Origin: Symsagittifera roscoffensis
Lineage: Eukaryota; Xenacoelomorpha; Acoela; Convolutidae
Direction of reading: 5' to 3'
Assembly (NCBI RefSeq): GCF_963678635.1
Contig: NC_087067.1
Location: 58,820,487-58,884,486 of the forward strand
DNA: 64,000 bases
Made by a program: the position numbers and the translations under genes. The notes under the pieces were generated by a model. It worked only from the letters and a program-made list of their open reading frames with translations. It was not told the DNA's origin and did no database searches. Every line of letters begins with the position of its first letter. The stretch's first letter is position 1. Shown piece by piece: positions 32,831 to 44,130 of the stretch.

Positions 32831-33790
32831 GCCAACCGTTTTAGATTTTAATGATTGGCTCCGCGACAAGGCTGAGGCACATGAACTTATGCGTGTGAGT
32901 CAGAATAAGTCACGACCTGAGGAGACTCCAAAGACTGGTTTCCATAAACCACCTACAAAAACTTTTGCCGCTGCTTCAAAAGTTGAAAAACCATTTTATG
33001 CTCCGTGCCTCCAGTGCAAGGGTAAACACCCACTCTGGAGTTGTTCTGTGTTTAAGGAAAAGACCCCAATTCAACGAGCTCAATTCTCTGCACAAAATAG
33101 GTTGTGTTTTGTTTTCTTTCAACCTGACCACATGTTCCGAAAATGCCCTAAAACCCGCAAATGCACTAAGCCTGGTTGTGAAAGCACCCATAATGTCTTG
33201 TTACATAGTGCTGAGAAGGTTTTCAATGTAAGGTCTGCAAACAAAGAGTTAAACAATAGCAATAATTCAAGCCATTCGAATTCAAACAGTACTGCCCGGC
33301 CGAACCGGAATAAACCGCAAACTTCGTCATCGAACGTAGCCGGTTCGCCGTCTTACAAAAAACTAACGGGATTCCTTCCTGTGCTTCAATTGGAAATAAG
33401 TTCACACACAGATGTGACCACTGCTCTTGTAATGTGCGATTCCTGTTGTACCCACTCATGGGTCTCGGCGGGCCTAGCACAGCGTTTGAATTTAACTGGC
33501 CAAAAGCCAGATAATCTGGTAAACGGCTTCAATTGGACGGAATCCGTTCCCAAGCAACAAGTCGAAGTGAACATTTTTGCCAAATTCGACCACCATGAAT
33601 ATTCGTATAGGGTTACGCCGTTTGTGAAAGACAGCTTGAGCGTTGGTTCCGAAACCAATGACGTTACCATTCTCCAAGACAAGTTTCCACATCTGCAGCC
33701 AATTAAAACTATTGTCTGCAACTATTCCGACATTGAGATGATATTAGGGCAGGATGTCTTTCATGCAATCAAACCACTCCTGTCGCTGTC
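32830..33790 (+). pseudogene. BEL element 2 zinc knuckles and aspartic protease
   Basis: WRQPTVLDFNDWLRDKAEAH leads into a frame open from 32889. The first knuckle reads LCFVFFQPDHMFRKC, with one expected Cys replaced; the second, KCTKPGCESTHNVLLH, is intact. TTALVMCDSCCTHSWVSAGL is the protease active-site region, and MILGQDVFHAIKP marks the approach to RT. The frame shifts near 33780-33800, after which RT continues. Confidence 0.85.
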
Positions 33791-33793
33791 CGT

Positions 33794-35010
33794 ATGCCCA
33801 TTGGTTGGGTTCTCAGTGGCCCACTTCCATCACCAATTGGTGTTCGAGCCACCACTTTCAAGTGCAATGTTGAAGACGTAGCCCTTGCTGACCAAGTGAA
33901 GAAATGGTACGAGCTAGAGTCGTATGGCACAATTAAACAAGCTGATCCCTGTTCCTCACCTGATAAACGTGCAAAAAAAACTCTTGACTCTACCACGATT
34001 CATGATGGCAGCCGTTATGTTGTCGGAATGCTCTGGGCTGATGACAACATTCATCTTCCCGATAACTTTTACGCTTCGTTGGTCCAGTTTAAGTCTCTTG
34101 AAAAGCGTCTAGAGAAAGATTTAAACCTGAAAACTCAATACGCATCAGATATCCGAAGTGATGTCGAGAAGGGTTACGTAGTCTCGGTTAGCCCTCCCGA
34201 CTTTAAAACCGTTCAGACCGAGAATGGTACGTACCGCACCACCCAGTTTTAAATCCGAACAAACCCTGCAAAGTTCGGCGCGTTTTAGACGGTGCTTCTA
34301 GGTTTCACGGCAATTCACTGAATAACTCCCTTCTTGTTGGCCCCGATCTGCTTTAGAACCTTTTGTTCGTTTTAATGCGCTTCCGAGAGCACAAATACGC
34401 AATTTCCGCAGATATCGAAGGCATGTTTATGCAGGTCGGCTTACCAGAAAGCGATTAACGTTCCTTGCGTTTTTTGTGGCGGGAGGACCCCACATCAGAT
34501 GTGAGTGTATTTCAATATACAAGGCATATATTTGGAGCGAAAGGTTCTCCGGCATGTGCTAACTATGCTCTTCGCCGAACAGCCGTCGATAACTAAGATT
34601 GTTACCCCGATGCCGCTTACACCGTTCTAAACAAATTTTACATGGATGACTACCTTGGGTCTGTAAAAAACCAAGAAACTGCTTTAATTTTCAGTCGCAG
34701 TTTAGTTGAACTGCTTAAGTTGGGTGGGTTTAATATTACAAAATTTATTAGCAACGTTCCCAATTTTTCTTCGAAACTAAATCCCCCTAAGACCAGCGCT
34801 AACAACAGTAAGGAAATTATTACCGCTTCAATTAATCCGGAAACCGCATCGCATGTTCTCGGTCTCAAATGGGACCACGTCACCGATACGTTGGTTGTGA
34901 GCAGAGGAGTCAACCGCGAACCCAAAGACTCTGTTACACAGCTATCGGTCCTTAGTTTTGTGTCCACCGTGTTCGACCCCATAGGTCTTGTCTCCCCGTA
35001 TACCGTACGC
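33794..35010 (+). pseudogene. BEL element 2 reverse transcriptase
   Basis: MPIGWVLSGPLP, WYELESYGTIKQ and LEKRLEKDLNLKTQYASD, then RT palm motifs in broken frames: [37 protein letters not shown], the YMDD box at 34639-34650, and VLGLKWDHVTDTLVV. Stops near 34250, 34360 and 34455 and frameshifts disable it. The segment from 34951 onward is duplicated at 36413. Confidence 0.88.
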
Positions 35011-35325
35011 GCACGTTTGCTACTGAAAGATATCTGGAGATTGAGTGGCCAACAGTGGGACGACCCACTGCCAATTGAGTTGTGCCGCAGATTCACTGAA
35101 TGGCACTCTGGTTTGCCAGTTTTAGGGCAGCTCAAAATACCTCGTTGCTATTTTGACTTCCCAGTAGATGAGGTTGAGCTGCACATGTTCGGTGATAGCT
35201 CATTGGACGTTTTCTGTTCTGTAGCATTCCTTCGAGCTCAGAAAAACGCCTATTCCAAATGTCAACTAGCGTCTGTCTTCGGTAAAGCAAGAGTAGCCCC
35301 GATGAAGATGCTATCAATTCCGTAG
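35011..35325 (+). pseudogene. BEL element 2 RNase H, N-terminal half
   Basis: LLLKDIWRLSGQQWDDPLP, WHSGLPVLGQLKIPRCYF, LHMFGDSSLDVFC (first catalytic Asp) and FGKARVAPMKMLSIP. It ends just before the KLELQAA segment that carries the catalytic Glu; at about 35326 the sequence switches to inverted integrase. The domain is therefore incomplete. Confidence 0.85.
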
Positions 35326-36412
35326 TTGAATGACAGAACGAAGGTAGTCGACTGACTGATGTTCGTGCTTAAGGTGATAAAAACGGAGAAACAATCGGAT
35401 TAGGCGAAGGCGGCTATCCAAAATTATTGAATGGCGAGTTTCGGATGCGGTTGCAGAGAGACGTTGGATACGGCCGGTAGATCTAATTAAATCGTTCGGC
35501 CCGAAAAAAGGCGAATACGATGATATACGGCTCGATGTTTTCACATATTTTCCAGCTGCTAATTGTTTACTTTCAGCTGGGAATGACTCTAACTGCGACA
35601 GTTGCAAAAGTTTTTCCTCTGAAATGACAAGTTCTGCTGGATCAATTATGGCCTTATCTGGTGATCTGAAATGTCTATGCTTAGGTGAGAGTCTCAACAT
35701 ATATACGGTGAGACCAGTCGCTTTATCTTGGTGAACGAGCTATACTCTTCCCAAGGAAAGGCAAAGTCAGTCGAAACTGCAGTGCACGGAAAATTGGAAG
35801 AGACCTCTAAACCCTCGTTTAGATCGTAGACCGGACCATCCGGGCGAATTTTGTCAGTAACTTCCCTATTTGGATTGAAAGGCCAATCAGAAGTTTTCAA
35901 AAAGGAAGGGCCGTTTACCCAACTGCTTTGCTTGAGGGAGTCAGCAGTAATACGTCTAGTTCCGGTGTCAAACGTGGGAAGTGGACGTCGGCAAGGAATG
36001 GCTTTCGACTCAACACCATGCCATTGGGAAGCAAGTGACGTGCGATCCTCTTGAGAGAAATGCGACGAGGGGCACCGCTCGACCATGGTGGATAGCTCTG
36101 GAGACCACGAAAGAACTGGAGAGTTGCTTGAGAAACTTGATCGCGGGGTATCCCGCAAGCGGCAGCATTGGGCTTCCCAGCAGAAGGCCGAAGTTAATAA
36201 GCTAGAGTTCGGAAACCAGCTGGGGCAGACTTGGGAGAACCTGCAGCTAGAGTCTTTTGAAGATGCGATGAGAGCACCCTCGTCGGTATTGCCATTGATG
36301 GCGAACCCTTTTGTCACAACGGCAGAGCAGTTGATGTTCACATGGAGTTTGGCGAGAGCGGCGTTAGAGGCGTTGACCTCGCACGACAAACTTAAGCTGG
36401 GCGACAAGGGTC
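35326..36412 (-). pseudogene. Inverted integrase N-terminal region fused to unit X gene E
   Basis: On the minus strand, X sequence (36412-35970, ending CCCACGTTT) runs into BEL pol starting at DTGTRRITADSLKQSSWVN and continuing to a zinc-module start LRFYHLKHEHQSVDYLRSV. One long frame crosses the joint (35694-36407), but the X part is read out of X's own sense, so this is a chimera and not a gene. Confidence 0.8.
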
Positions 36413-37876
36413 CTTAGTTTTGTGTCCTCCGTGTTCGACCCCATAGGTCTTGTCTCCCCGTATACCGTACGCGCACGTTTGCTACTGAAAGATATCTGGA
36501 GATTGAGTGGCCAACAGTGGGACGACCCACTGCCAATTGAGTTGTGCCGCAGATTCACTGAATGGCACTCTGGTTTGCCAGTTTTAGGGCAGCTCAAAAT
36601 ACCTCGTTGCTATTTTGACTTCCCAGTAAATGAGGTTGAGCTGCACATGTTCGGTGATAGCTCATTGGACGTTTTCTGTTCTGTAGCATTCCTTCGAGCT
36701 CAGAAAAAACGCCTATTCCAAATGTCAACTAGCGTCTGTCTTCGGTAAAGCAAGAGTAGCCCCGATGAAGACGCTATCAATTCCGTAGTTGAATGACAGA
36801 ACGAAGGTAGTCGACTGACTGATGTTCGTGCTTAAGGTGATAAAAACGGAGAAACAATCGGATTAGGCGAAGGCGGCTATCCAAAATTATTGAATGGCGA
36901 GTTTCGGATGCGGTTGCAGAGAGACGTTGGATACGGCCGGTAGATCTAATTAAATCGTTCGGCCCGAAAAAAGGCGAATACGATGATATACGGCTCGATG
37001 TTTTCACATATTTTCCAGCTGCTAATTGTTTACTTTCAGCTGGGAATGACTCTAACTGCGACAGTTGCAAAAGTTTTTCCTCTGAAATGACAAGTTCTGC
37101 TGGATCAATTATGGCCTTATCTGGTGATCTGAAATGTCTATGCTTAGGTGAGAGTCTCAACATATATACGGTGAGACCAGTCGCTTTTTCTTGGTGAACG
37201 AGCTATACTCTTCCCAAGGAAAGGCAAAGTCAGTCGAAACTGCAGTGCACGGAAAATTGGAAGAGACCTCTAAACCCTCGTTTAGATCGTAGACCGGACC
37301 ATCCGGGCGAATTTTGTCAGTAACTTCCCTATTTGGATTGAAAGGCCAATCAGAAGTTTTCAAAAAGGAAGGGCCGTTTACCCAACTGCTTTGCTTGAGG
37401 GAGTCAGCAGTAATACGTCTAGTTCCGGTGTCAAACGTGGGAAGTGGACGTCGGCAAGGAATGGCTTTCGACTCAACACCATGCCATTGGGAAGCAAGTG
37501 ACGTGCGATCCTCTTGAGAGAAATGCGACGAGGGGCACCGCTCGACCATGGTGGATAGCTCTGGAGACCACGAAAGAACTGGAGAGTTGCTTGAGAAACT
37601 TGATCGCGGGGTATCCCGCAAGCGGCAGCATTGGCTTCCCAGCAGAAGGCCGAAGTTAATAAGCTAGAGTTCGGAAACCAGCTGGGGCAGACTTGGGAGA
37701 ACCTGCAGCTAGAGTCTTTTGAAGATGCGATGAGAGCACCCTCGTCGGTATTGCCATTGATGGCGAACCCTTTTGTCACAACGGCAGAGCAGTTGATGTT
37801 CACATGGAGTTTGGCGAGAGCGGCGTTAGAGGCGTTGACCTCGCACGACAAACTTAAGCTGGGCGACAAGGGTCTG
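36413..37876. repeat. 1.46-kb tandem duplication in BEL element 2, unit 2
   Basis: Second copy of 34951-36412 with a handful of differences, including single-base indels. It runs into the N gap at 37877. Confidence 0.9.
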
Positions 37877-38076
37877 NNNNNNNNNNNNNNNNNNNNNNNN
37901 NNNNNNNNNNNNNNNNNNNNNNNNNNNNNNNNNNNNNNNNNNNNNNNNNNNNNNNNNNNNNNNNNNNNNNNNNNNNNNNNNNNNNNNNNNNNNNNNNNNN
38001 NNNNNNNNNNNNNNNNNNNNNNNNNNNNNNNNNNNNNNNNNNNNNNNNNNNNNNNNNNNNNNNNNNNNNNNNNNNN
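37877..38076. other. Assembly gap of 200 N
   Basis: Exactly 200 unknown bases, a typical placeholder. The left side is inverted X sequence, the right side direct X sequence, so the gap sits at the centre of a large inverted repeat. Confidence 0.99.
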
Positions 38077-39787
38077 ACTGATCCCACTAGAGACTTCGCA
38101 TTCATTGGCAAATTGTAGGCTTAACTCACGGCAAATCCCATCTCCGCCTCAAGACAAATATTTCATCCTCTGATGTGTTTCTGGATCATTTGTAACACTA
38201 CAGGTCATGACTCCACGCTCATCGCCGTCACCAAATGGTGCTCGGACTCTAGCATCTCCAGTGATTGCAAGCTGCACATCCTCGAGAAGAATCCCAATGC
38301 AGTCGCTATGTTCACAGTGGTGCTCGCATAACATTCAGCCACTATCTACGCCTCACTTTTTTCTTTCTCCGTGATGTCAACAAACCATGTGGCTAGTTCC
38401 TCCTTCTGAAAACATTGTTTTCTGACGCAGGATCGTCCATCACAGGAATGCTCTCCACCTCCTCACACTAGGTCCAGACACCTACCCGGTTCCGTCTTCT
38501 TCACTAACGTATCCAGCTTGCTCGTTGTTTCCTCCGATTCCTTTCGATGAGGTAGGATCAGTTTGTGCACCACATTCAGATTCTCCAAGTCCTCATCCTT
38601 CGCTGGTGACAGTCTCACTCGCTCCGTGACTTCTTCAATCAAACTCGCGTGGGGATGTGGGCACCAAGTGGGTCTCAGCAACTTCCAAACAGTCCCCAAA
38701 TTCGTAATCAACATGTCATTTCCATTTCCCATCTTTAGTTCCACCCTCTTGTTCGAGCCCGGCACGCTAGTCACCCCTGGCACCTTCTCAAGTAACAGAC
38801 CTAGGCTTAGCCTTTCCGTTTCCATCGGGTCACTCTCAACGGTTTTTTTCGTCCAGAACTTTAACAGTTCCGCCACCTCAAAATTCATTTAGGCGTTTCC
38901 GGCCTCCGAATACAAGAAAGGATTATAAGCTATTCCCATTAATCGAGACACATGTTGATACTCTCCCCGTTTAGTGGGCTTCGAGTAGTCTTGTGCTCGG
39001 GCTAAATCACGATGCACGTCATGCCCCTCTTCGAATTTCTTGTTGTAGAACCTTCGTAGTTCATCAAGCTTCCCATGGCTCTCTAAAGACTGCCTTGAGC
39101 CATTCGAGTACGAGACTTGAGCCATTTTCGATTCGAGTACTCTGGTACACGTTCAGGGTGACAGTGGAGACTCTTCTTTCCATAGTTTTACTTCGCATCG
39201 CTTTTTGATGGCACACTTGAACAGAAGTGTCGGTTATCACTGACATGATCCACCTCAAGAAACAAGATGCATCTTTTCTCCTCGCTAGGCTCAATCCCTA
39301 TTTGTCTCGGGCAATATGCTGCACTAGCATTTGGTACACCCGCAGACCCTTGTCGCCCAGCTTAAGTTTGTCGTGCGAGGTCAACGCCTCTAACGCCGCT
39401 CTCGCCAAACTCCATGTGAACATCAATTGCTCTGCCGTTGTGACAAAAGGGTTCGCCATCAATGGCAATGCCGACGAGAGTGCTCTCATCGCATCTTCAA
39501 AAGACTCTAGCTGCAGGTTCTCCCAAGTCTGCCCCAGCTGGTTTCCGAACTCTAGCTTATTAACTTCGGCCTTCTGCTGGGAAGCCCAATGCTGCCGCTT
39601 GCGGGATACCCCGCGATCAAGTTTCTCAGGCAACTCTCCAGTTCTTTCGTGGTCTCCAGAGCTATCCACCATGGTCGAGCGGTGCCCCTCGTCGCATTTC
39701 TCTCAAGAGGATCGCACGTCACTTGCTTCCCAATGGCAGGGTGTTGAGTCGAAAGCCATTCCTTGCCGACGTCCACTTCCCACGTTT
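38077..39787 (-). pseudogene. Unit X segment (genes E/F) inside BEL element 2
   Basis: Matches 42179-43871 closely (offset about 4101). Minus-strand frames: 39298-39672 (VDSSGDHERTGELPEKLDRG), 38889-39294 with a frameshift absent from the other copy, 38463-38888 (NFEVAELLKFWTKKTVESD) and 38149-38334. At 39788 it joins BEL pol at the codon for the Asp of DTGTR. This is captured foreign sequence, because element 1 has no such segment. Confidence 0.85.
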
Positions 39788-40786
39788 GACACCGGAACTA
39801 GACGTATTACTGCTGACTCCCTCAAGCAAAGCAGTTGGGTAAACGGCCCTTCCTTTTTGAAAACTTCTGATTGGCCTTTCAATCCAAATAGGGAAGTAAC
39901 TGACAAAATTCGCCCGGATGGTCCGGTCTACGATCTAAACGAGGGTTTAGAGGTCTCTTCCAATTTTCCGTGCACTGCAGTTTTGACTGACTTTGCCTTT
40001 CCTTGGGAAGAGTATAGCTCGTTCACCAAGATAAAGCGACTGGTCGCATATATGTTGAGACTCTCACCTAAGCATAGACATTTCAGATCACCAGATAAGG
40101 CCATAATTGATCCAGCAGAACTTGTCATTTCAGAGGAAAAACTTTTGCAACTGTCGCAGTTAGAGTCATTCCCAGCTGAAAGTAAACAATTAGCAGCTGG
40201 AAAATATGTGAAAACATCGAGCCGTATATCATCGTATTCGCCTTTTTTCGGGCCGAACGATTTAATTAGATCTACCGGCCGTATCCAACGTCTCTCTGCA
40301 ACCGCATCCGAAACTCGCCATTCAATAATTTTGGATAGCCGCCTTCGCCTAATCCGATTGTTTCTCCGTTTTTATCACCTTAAGCACGAACATCAGTCAG
40401 TCGACTACCTTCGTTCTGTCATTCATCAGCAATTTGTTGTACTACGCTTAAGATCTGCACTAAGAGCTATTGAAACATATTGCGCGTGCTGTAGAAAGCG
40501 AAAAGCCAAAACCGTTACTCCAATGATGACTGATCTTCCCGCGGAGCGTCTAGGTTACCGCCAGTCACCGTTCTCGAACTGCGGCGTCGATTATTTTGGA
40601 CCATTTCATGTAACCATTTGGTTGCTTCTTCTGTGCATCAAAAATTTGAACGCAGAAGCTCCACTGTCGCTCGTACACAAAGGCATTAAGTGGAAGTATA
40701 ATCCGCCAAGTGCACCACATCCAGGTGGAGCATGGGAGCGAATGGTGCGCAGTTGTAAGCGTGTGTTTTATGCAATCTTAGGGTGA
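39788..40786 (+). pseudogene. BEL element 2 integrase
   Basis: The longest frame (39227-40786) begins within X sequence. The pol part runs DTGTRRITADSLKQ, FPWEEYSSFTKIKRLVAYML, zinc module (FYHLKHEHQSVDYLRS ... CACCRKRKAK), GVDYFGPFHV (first Asp) and PGGAWERMVRSCKRV (Glu). Between them the region with the second catalytic Asp (WSDNGTNF in element 1) is deleted, so the enzyme cannot be active even though the frame is open. Confidence 0.88.
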
Positions 40787-41282
40787 AGAAAGTTGACTGA
40801 TGAGATTTTGAACACAACCATGTGCCTAGTTGAAGGTTCACTAAACGCACGTCCACTAACTCCCGTTTCTGACGACCCCAATAGTCTTGAGGCTTTGACG
40901 CCGAATCATTTCCTCTTAGGTCAGCACAGTCTAACGTTCCGTCTCTAAGGTCCAGTGAAAACTATTCTCTATCTAAACGCTATGCCCGTGCGCAGTCGTA
41001 CGCAAACTCAATTTGGCAGCGATGTTTAAGTGAGTACGTCCCTACACTCAATAAAAGAGTTAAGTGGCATGCTCCTCCCGAATACGCTTTGAAAACGGGA
41101 GATTTGGTGTGGTTAGTTGAATCCACTAGCCCTAGGGGTCACTACCCACTAGCACGCATAATGTCGCTAAACTACGGCAAAGACACCACCGTCCGCTCCG
41201 CAAACCTAAAGACCGTTTCCGGAAACTACACTCGGCCGCTCGTTAAGCTCGTTCCGGTTCTCGCTCCTTTGGAGGTGGAGGA
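40787..41282 (+). pseudogene. BEL element 2 DUF5641-like C-terminus and polypurine tract
   Basis: NTTMCLVEGSLNARPLTPVS, TPNHFLLGQHS, then from 41053 RVKWHAPPEYALKTGDLVWL, PLARIMSLNYGKD and VKLVPVLAPLE, ending in the purine tract GGAGGTGGAGGA directly before the LTR. Frame breaks lie near 40945 and 41060. Confidence 0.82.
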
Positions 41283-41745
41283 TGTTAATGCTACATAGCA
41301 TTAAAAGTAAAGTTGAAACTATAGTAAAAAGCCTGTATAGTTGCTTAGCAATACCAGCTATATAGCTCAGTCTATACATAGTGCGTTCCGGGGAGTTCGG
41401 CGTTGGTTCGATTCTCACCTAAGTCGTTTCATTTGAGAATCCTATTTGAGCCGAACCTGATAGAACATAAAATGCTAACGTTTTAATCGGTTCAAAATTG
41501 GTTTGCAATTGAGTTTCTGTTAATTAAACTGCGTGAACTAAGTATGAACTCATTGTGAAAAAACACATAATTCACACAAATCAGGGCATGAACAAGCCCA
41601 CTTTTTAACTTGATACGTGTAATGTTGTTGCTAACTCTGTGCAATAAAATATACTAAAATTAGCCGTTTATTGATTCTCTTGAATTAAACCGATTCTGTT
41701 TCCTGTTTTTATAAGTTAAAAAAAGTTATAAAAAAGGCCAGAATA
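41283..41745 (+). repeat. BEL element 2, 3' LTR
   Basis: 463 bp, similar to 28593-29054 but with about twenty differences, so the insertion is not very recent. The tRNA-like segment is at 41354-41425. Confidence 0.93.
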
Positions 41746-41750
41746 CCGGA

Positions 41751-42435
41751 TACCACACTTTCTGTGCCAGACAGTGGCATGGGCGCTCCCTGTGTGCCAG
41801 GGTGATACTCCGGAGCTTGCGTTCTCCCGAAGCTTCCAACAGAGGTTCAAACTCCATCATTTTCTCAAGTATCACGTCATTTTCTTCCATGGCTGGGGCA
41901 CTATTCGTCGCTTTCCCGATCGCGTTCTGTCACTCGAAATCACTCGTGTTTTTGCTTTCTTTCGCGTTCCTCCCCCCAGATCTCAATCAAGTTTTCTCAT
42001 TGGTCCCCCGGTACAGCTCCCAGGATCTTCTTTAACAGTCTATGTGAGTGATGCGACATTCGAGCCAGGCGTACACACTTGGGTATCGAGAAGGCTTTGT
42101 CAAATAATACCCTCTGACTGGATGCCTCCACCATCGCCATGTTTAACGGGTAGTGGAATCCACACAGGTTGGCCATTACTGATCCCACTAGAGACTTCGC
42201 ATTCATTGGCAAATTGTAGGCTTAACTCACGGCAAATCCCATCTCCGCCTCAGGACAAATCTTTCATCCTCTGATGTGTTTCTGGATCATTTGTAACACT
42301 ACAGGTCATGACTCCACGCTCATCGCCGTCACCAAATGGTGCTCGGACTCTAGCATCTCCAGTGATTGCAAGCTGCACATCCTCGAGAAGAATCCCAATG
42401 CAGTCGCTATGTTCACAGTGGTGCTCGCATAACAT
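41751..42435 (-). pseudogene. Unit X gene F, 5' part
   Basis: Minus-strand frames 42250-42435 (DVQLAITGDARVRAPFGDGD) and 41997-42212 (SVMANLCGFHYPLNMAMVEA) belong to one broken coding region that continued, before BEL element 2 inserted, into 28592-27860. The GDARVR and GDGDERG segments do not match any family I know. Confidence 0.5.
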
Positions 42436-42563
42436 TCAGCCACTATCTACGCCTCACTTTTTTCTTTCTCCGTGATGTCAACAAACCATGTGGCTAGTTC
42501 CTCCTTCTGAAAACATTGTTTTCTGACGCAGGATCGTCCATCACAGGAATGCTCTCCACCTCC

Positions 42564-44081
42564 TCACACTAGGTCCAGACACCTACCCGGTTCCGTCTTC
42601 TTCACTAACGTATCCAGCTTGCTCGTTGTTTCCTCCGATTCCTTTCGATGAGGTAGGATCAGTTTGTGCACCACATTCAGATTCTCCAAGTCCTCATCCT
42701 TCGCTGGTGACAGTCTCACTCGCTCCGTGACTTCTTCAATCAAACTCGCGTGGGGATGTGGGCACCAAGTGGGTCTGAGCAACTTCCAAACAGTCCCCAA
42801 ATTCGTAATCAACATGTCATTTCCGTTTCCCATCTTTAGTTCCACCCTCTTGTTCGAGCCCGGCACGCTAGTCACCCCTGGCATCTTCTCAAGTAACAGA
42901 CATAGGCTTAGCCTTTCCGTTTCCATCGGGTCACTCTCAACGGTTTTTTTCGTCCAGAACTTTAACAGTTCCGCCACCTCAAAATTCATTTAGGCGTTTC
43001 CGGCCTCCGAATACAAGAAAGGATCATAAGCTATTCCCATTAATCGAGACACATATTGATACTCTCCCCGTTTAGTGGGCTTCGAGTAGTCTTGTGCTCG
43101 GGCTAAATCACGATGCACGTCATGCCCCTCTTCGAATTTCTTGTTGTAGAACCTTCGTAGTTCATCAAGCTTCCCATGGCTCTCTAAAGACTGCCTTGAG
43201 CCATGCTCTTTTTCGATTCGAGTACTCTGGTACACGTTCAGGATGACAGTGGAGACTCTTCTTTCCATAGTTTTACTTCGTATCGCTTTTTGATGGCACA
43301 CTTGAACAGAAGTGTCGGTTATCACTGACATGATCCACCTCAAGAAACAAGATGCATCTTTTCTCCTCGCTAGGCTCAATCCCTAGTTGTCTCGGGCAAT
43401 ATGCTGCATTAGCATTTGGTACACCCGCAGATCCTTGTCGCCCAGCTTAAATTTGTCGTGCGAGGTCAACGCCTCTAACACCGCTCTCGCCAAACTCCAT
43501 GTGAACATCAACTGCTCTGCCGTTGTGACAAAAGGGTTCGCCATCAATGGCAATGCCGACGAGGGTGCTCTCATCGCATCTTCAAAAGACTCTAGCTGCA
43601 GGTTTTCGCAAGTCTGCCCCAGCTGGTTTCCGAACTCTAGCTTATTAACTTCGGCCTTCTGCTGGGAAGCCCAATGCTGCCGCTTGCGGGATACCCCGCG
43701 ATCAAGTTTCTCAGGCAACTCTCCAGTTCTTTCGTGGTCTCCAGAGCTATCCACCATGGTCGAGCGGTGCCCCTCGTCGCATTTCTCTCAAGAGGATCGC
43801 ACGTCACTTGCTTCTCAATGGCATGGTGTTGAGTCGAAAGCCATTCCTTGCCGACGTCCACTTCCCACGTTTGTCCACTAGTCGAACCCCTGTTCGCCTT
43901 TTGGGGTTTGAAGTCCTCCTCCGTTCGCGGAGTCGTCGAGGCTTCCATTTCCCCCTTCTTGGATGCTGAGCTGCTCTTGTAGGCCGCTGTGTTCCATCGC
44001 GCTAGAATCATGGGAGCCGTCTCTTTTAGATTCTTCTCTTAAACCGCATCTGCCGAAGTACTTGCCTCTTCTGTCTCCCAT
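42564..44081 (-). pseudogene. Unit X gene E
   Basis: The frame 43757-42564 is open over ~390 codons except for a TAG at 43383-43385 and a TAA at 42990-42992 that is followed directly by ATG; all three pieces are in the same frame. The pieces read SLARRKDASCFLRWIMSVIT, LDELRRFYNKKFEEGHDVHR and NFEVAELLKFWTKKTVESD. Upstream frames to 44081 (DVGKEWLSTQHHAIEKQVTC) are Ser/Gly-rich. The same TAG is in the copy inside BEL element 2 (39298-39300). The protein is mostly helical and charged. Unknown function. Confidence 0.5.
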
Positions 44082-44130
44082 TTCCTTCTCTTAGACCTTA
44101 TTCCTTTACTCGGGGGCGTTGCCACTATCA

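Larger units (their letters stand above)
34951..36412. repeat. 1.46-kb tandem duplication in BEL element 2, unit 1
   Basis: Consists of RT/RNase H sequence on the plus strand (34951-35325), inverted integrase (35326-35969) and inverted unit X sequence (35970-36412). The whole block is repeated at 36413-37876. The joint at 36409-36412 shows 4 bp of shared sequence (GGTC). Confidence 0.9.
28593..41745 (+). mobile_element. BEL/Pao LTR retrotransposon, element 2 (rearranged)
   Basis: LTRs at 28593-29054 and 41283-41745, flanked by CCGGA at 28588-28592 and 41746-41750. Primer site TGGTGCCGCGCC follows the 5' LTR and purine tract GGAGGTGGAGGA precedes the 3' LTR. Order: extra ORF, gag, zinc knuckles/protease, RT, RNase H, integrase, DUF5641-like end. 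At 13.15 kb it is longer than element 1 (9.1 kb) because RT/RNase H, inverted integrase and unit X segments were duplicated between RNase H and integrase, plus a 200-N gap. The host site is unit X. Confidence 0.92.

Noticed and set aside
35694-36407. 237-codon frame joining X and integrase sequence
   Set aside because: X is read in a sense opposite to its own genes, so this is a fusion by rearrangement and not a protein gene.
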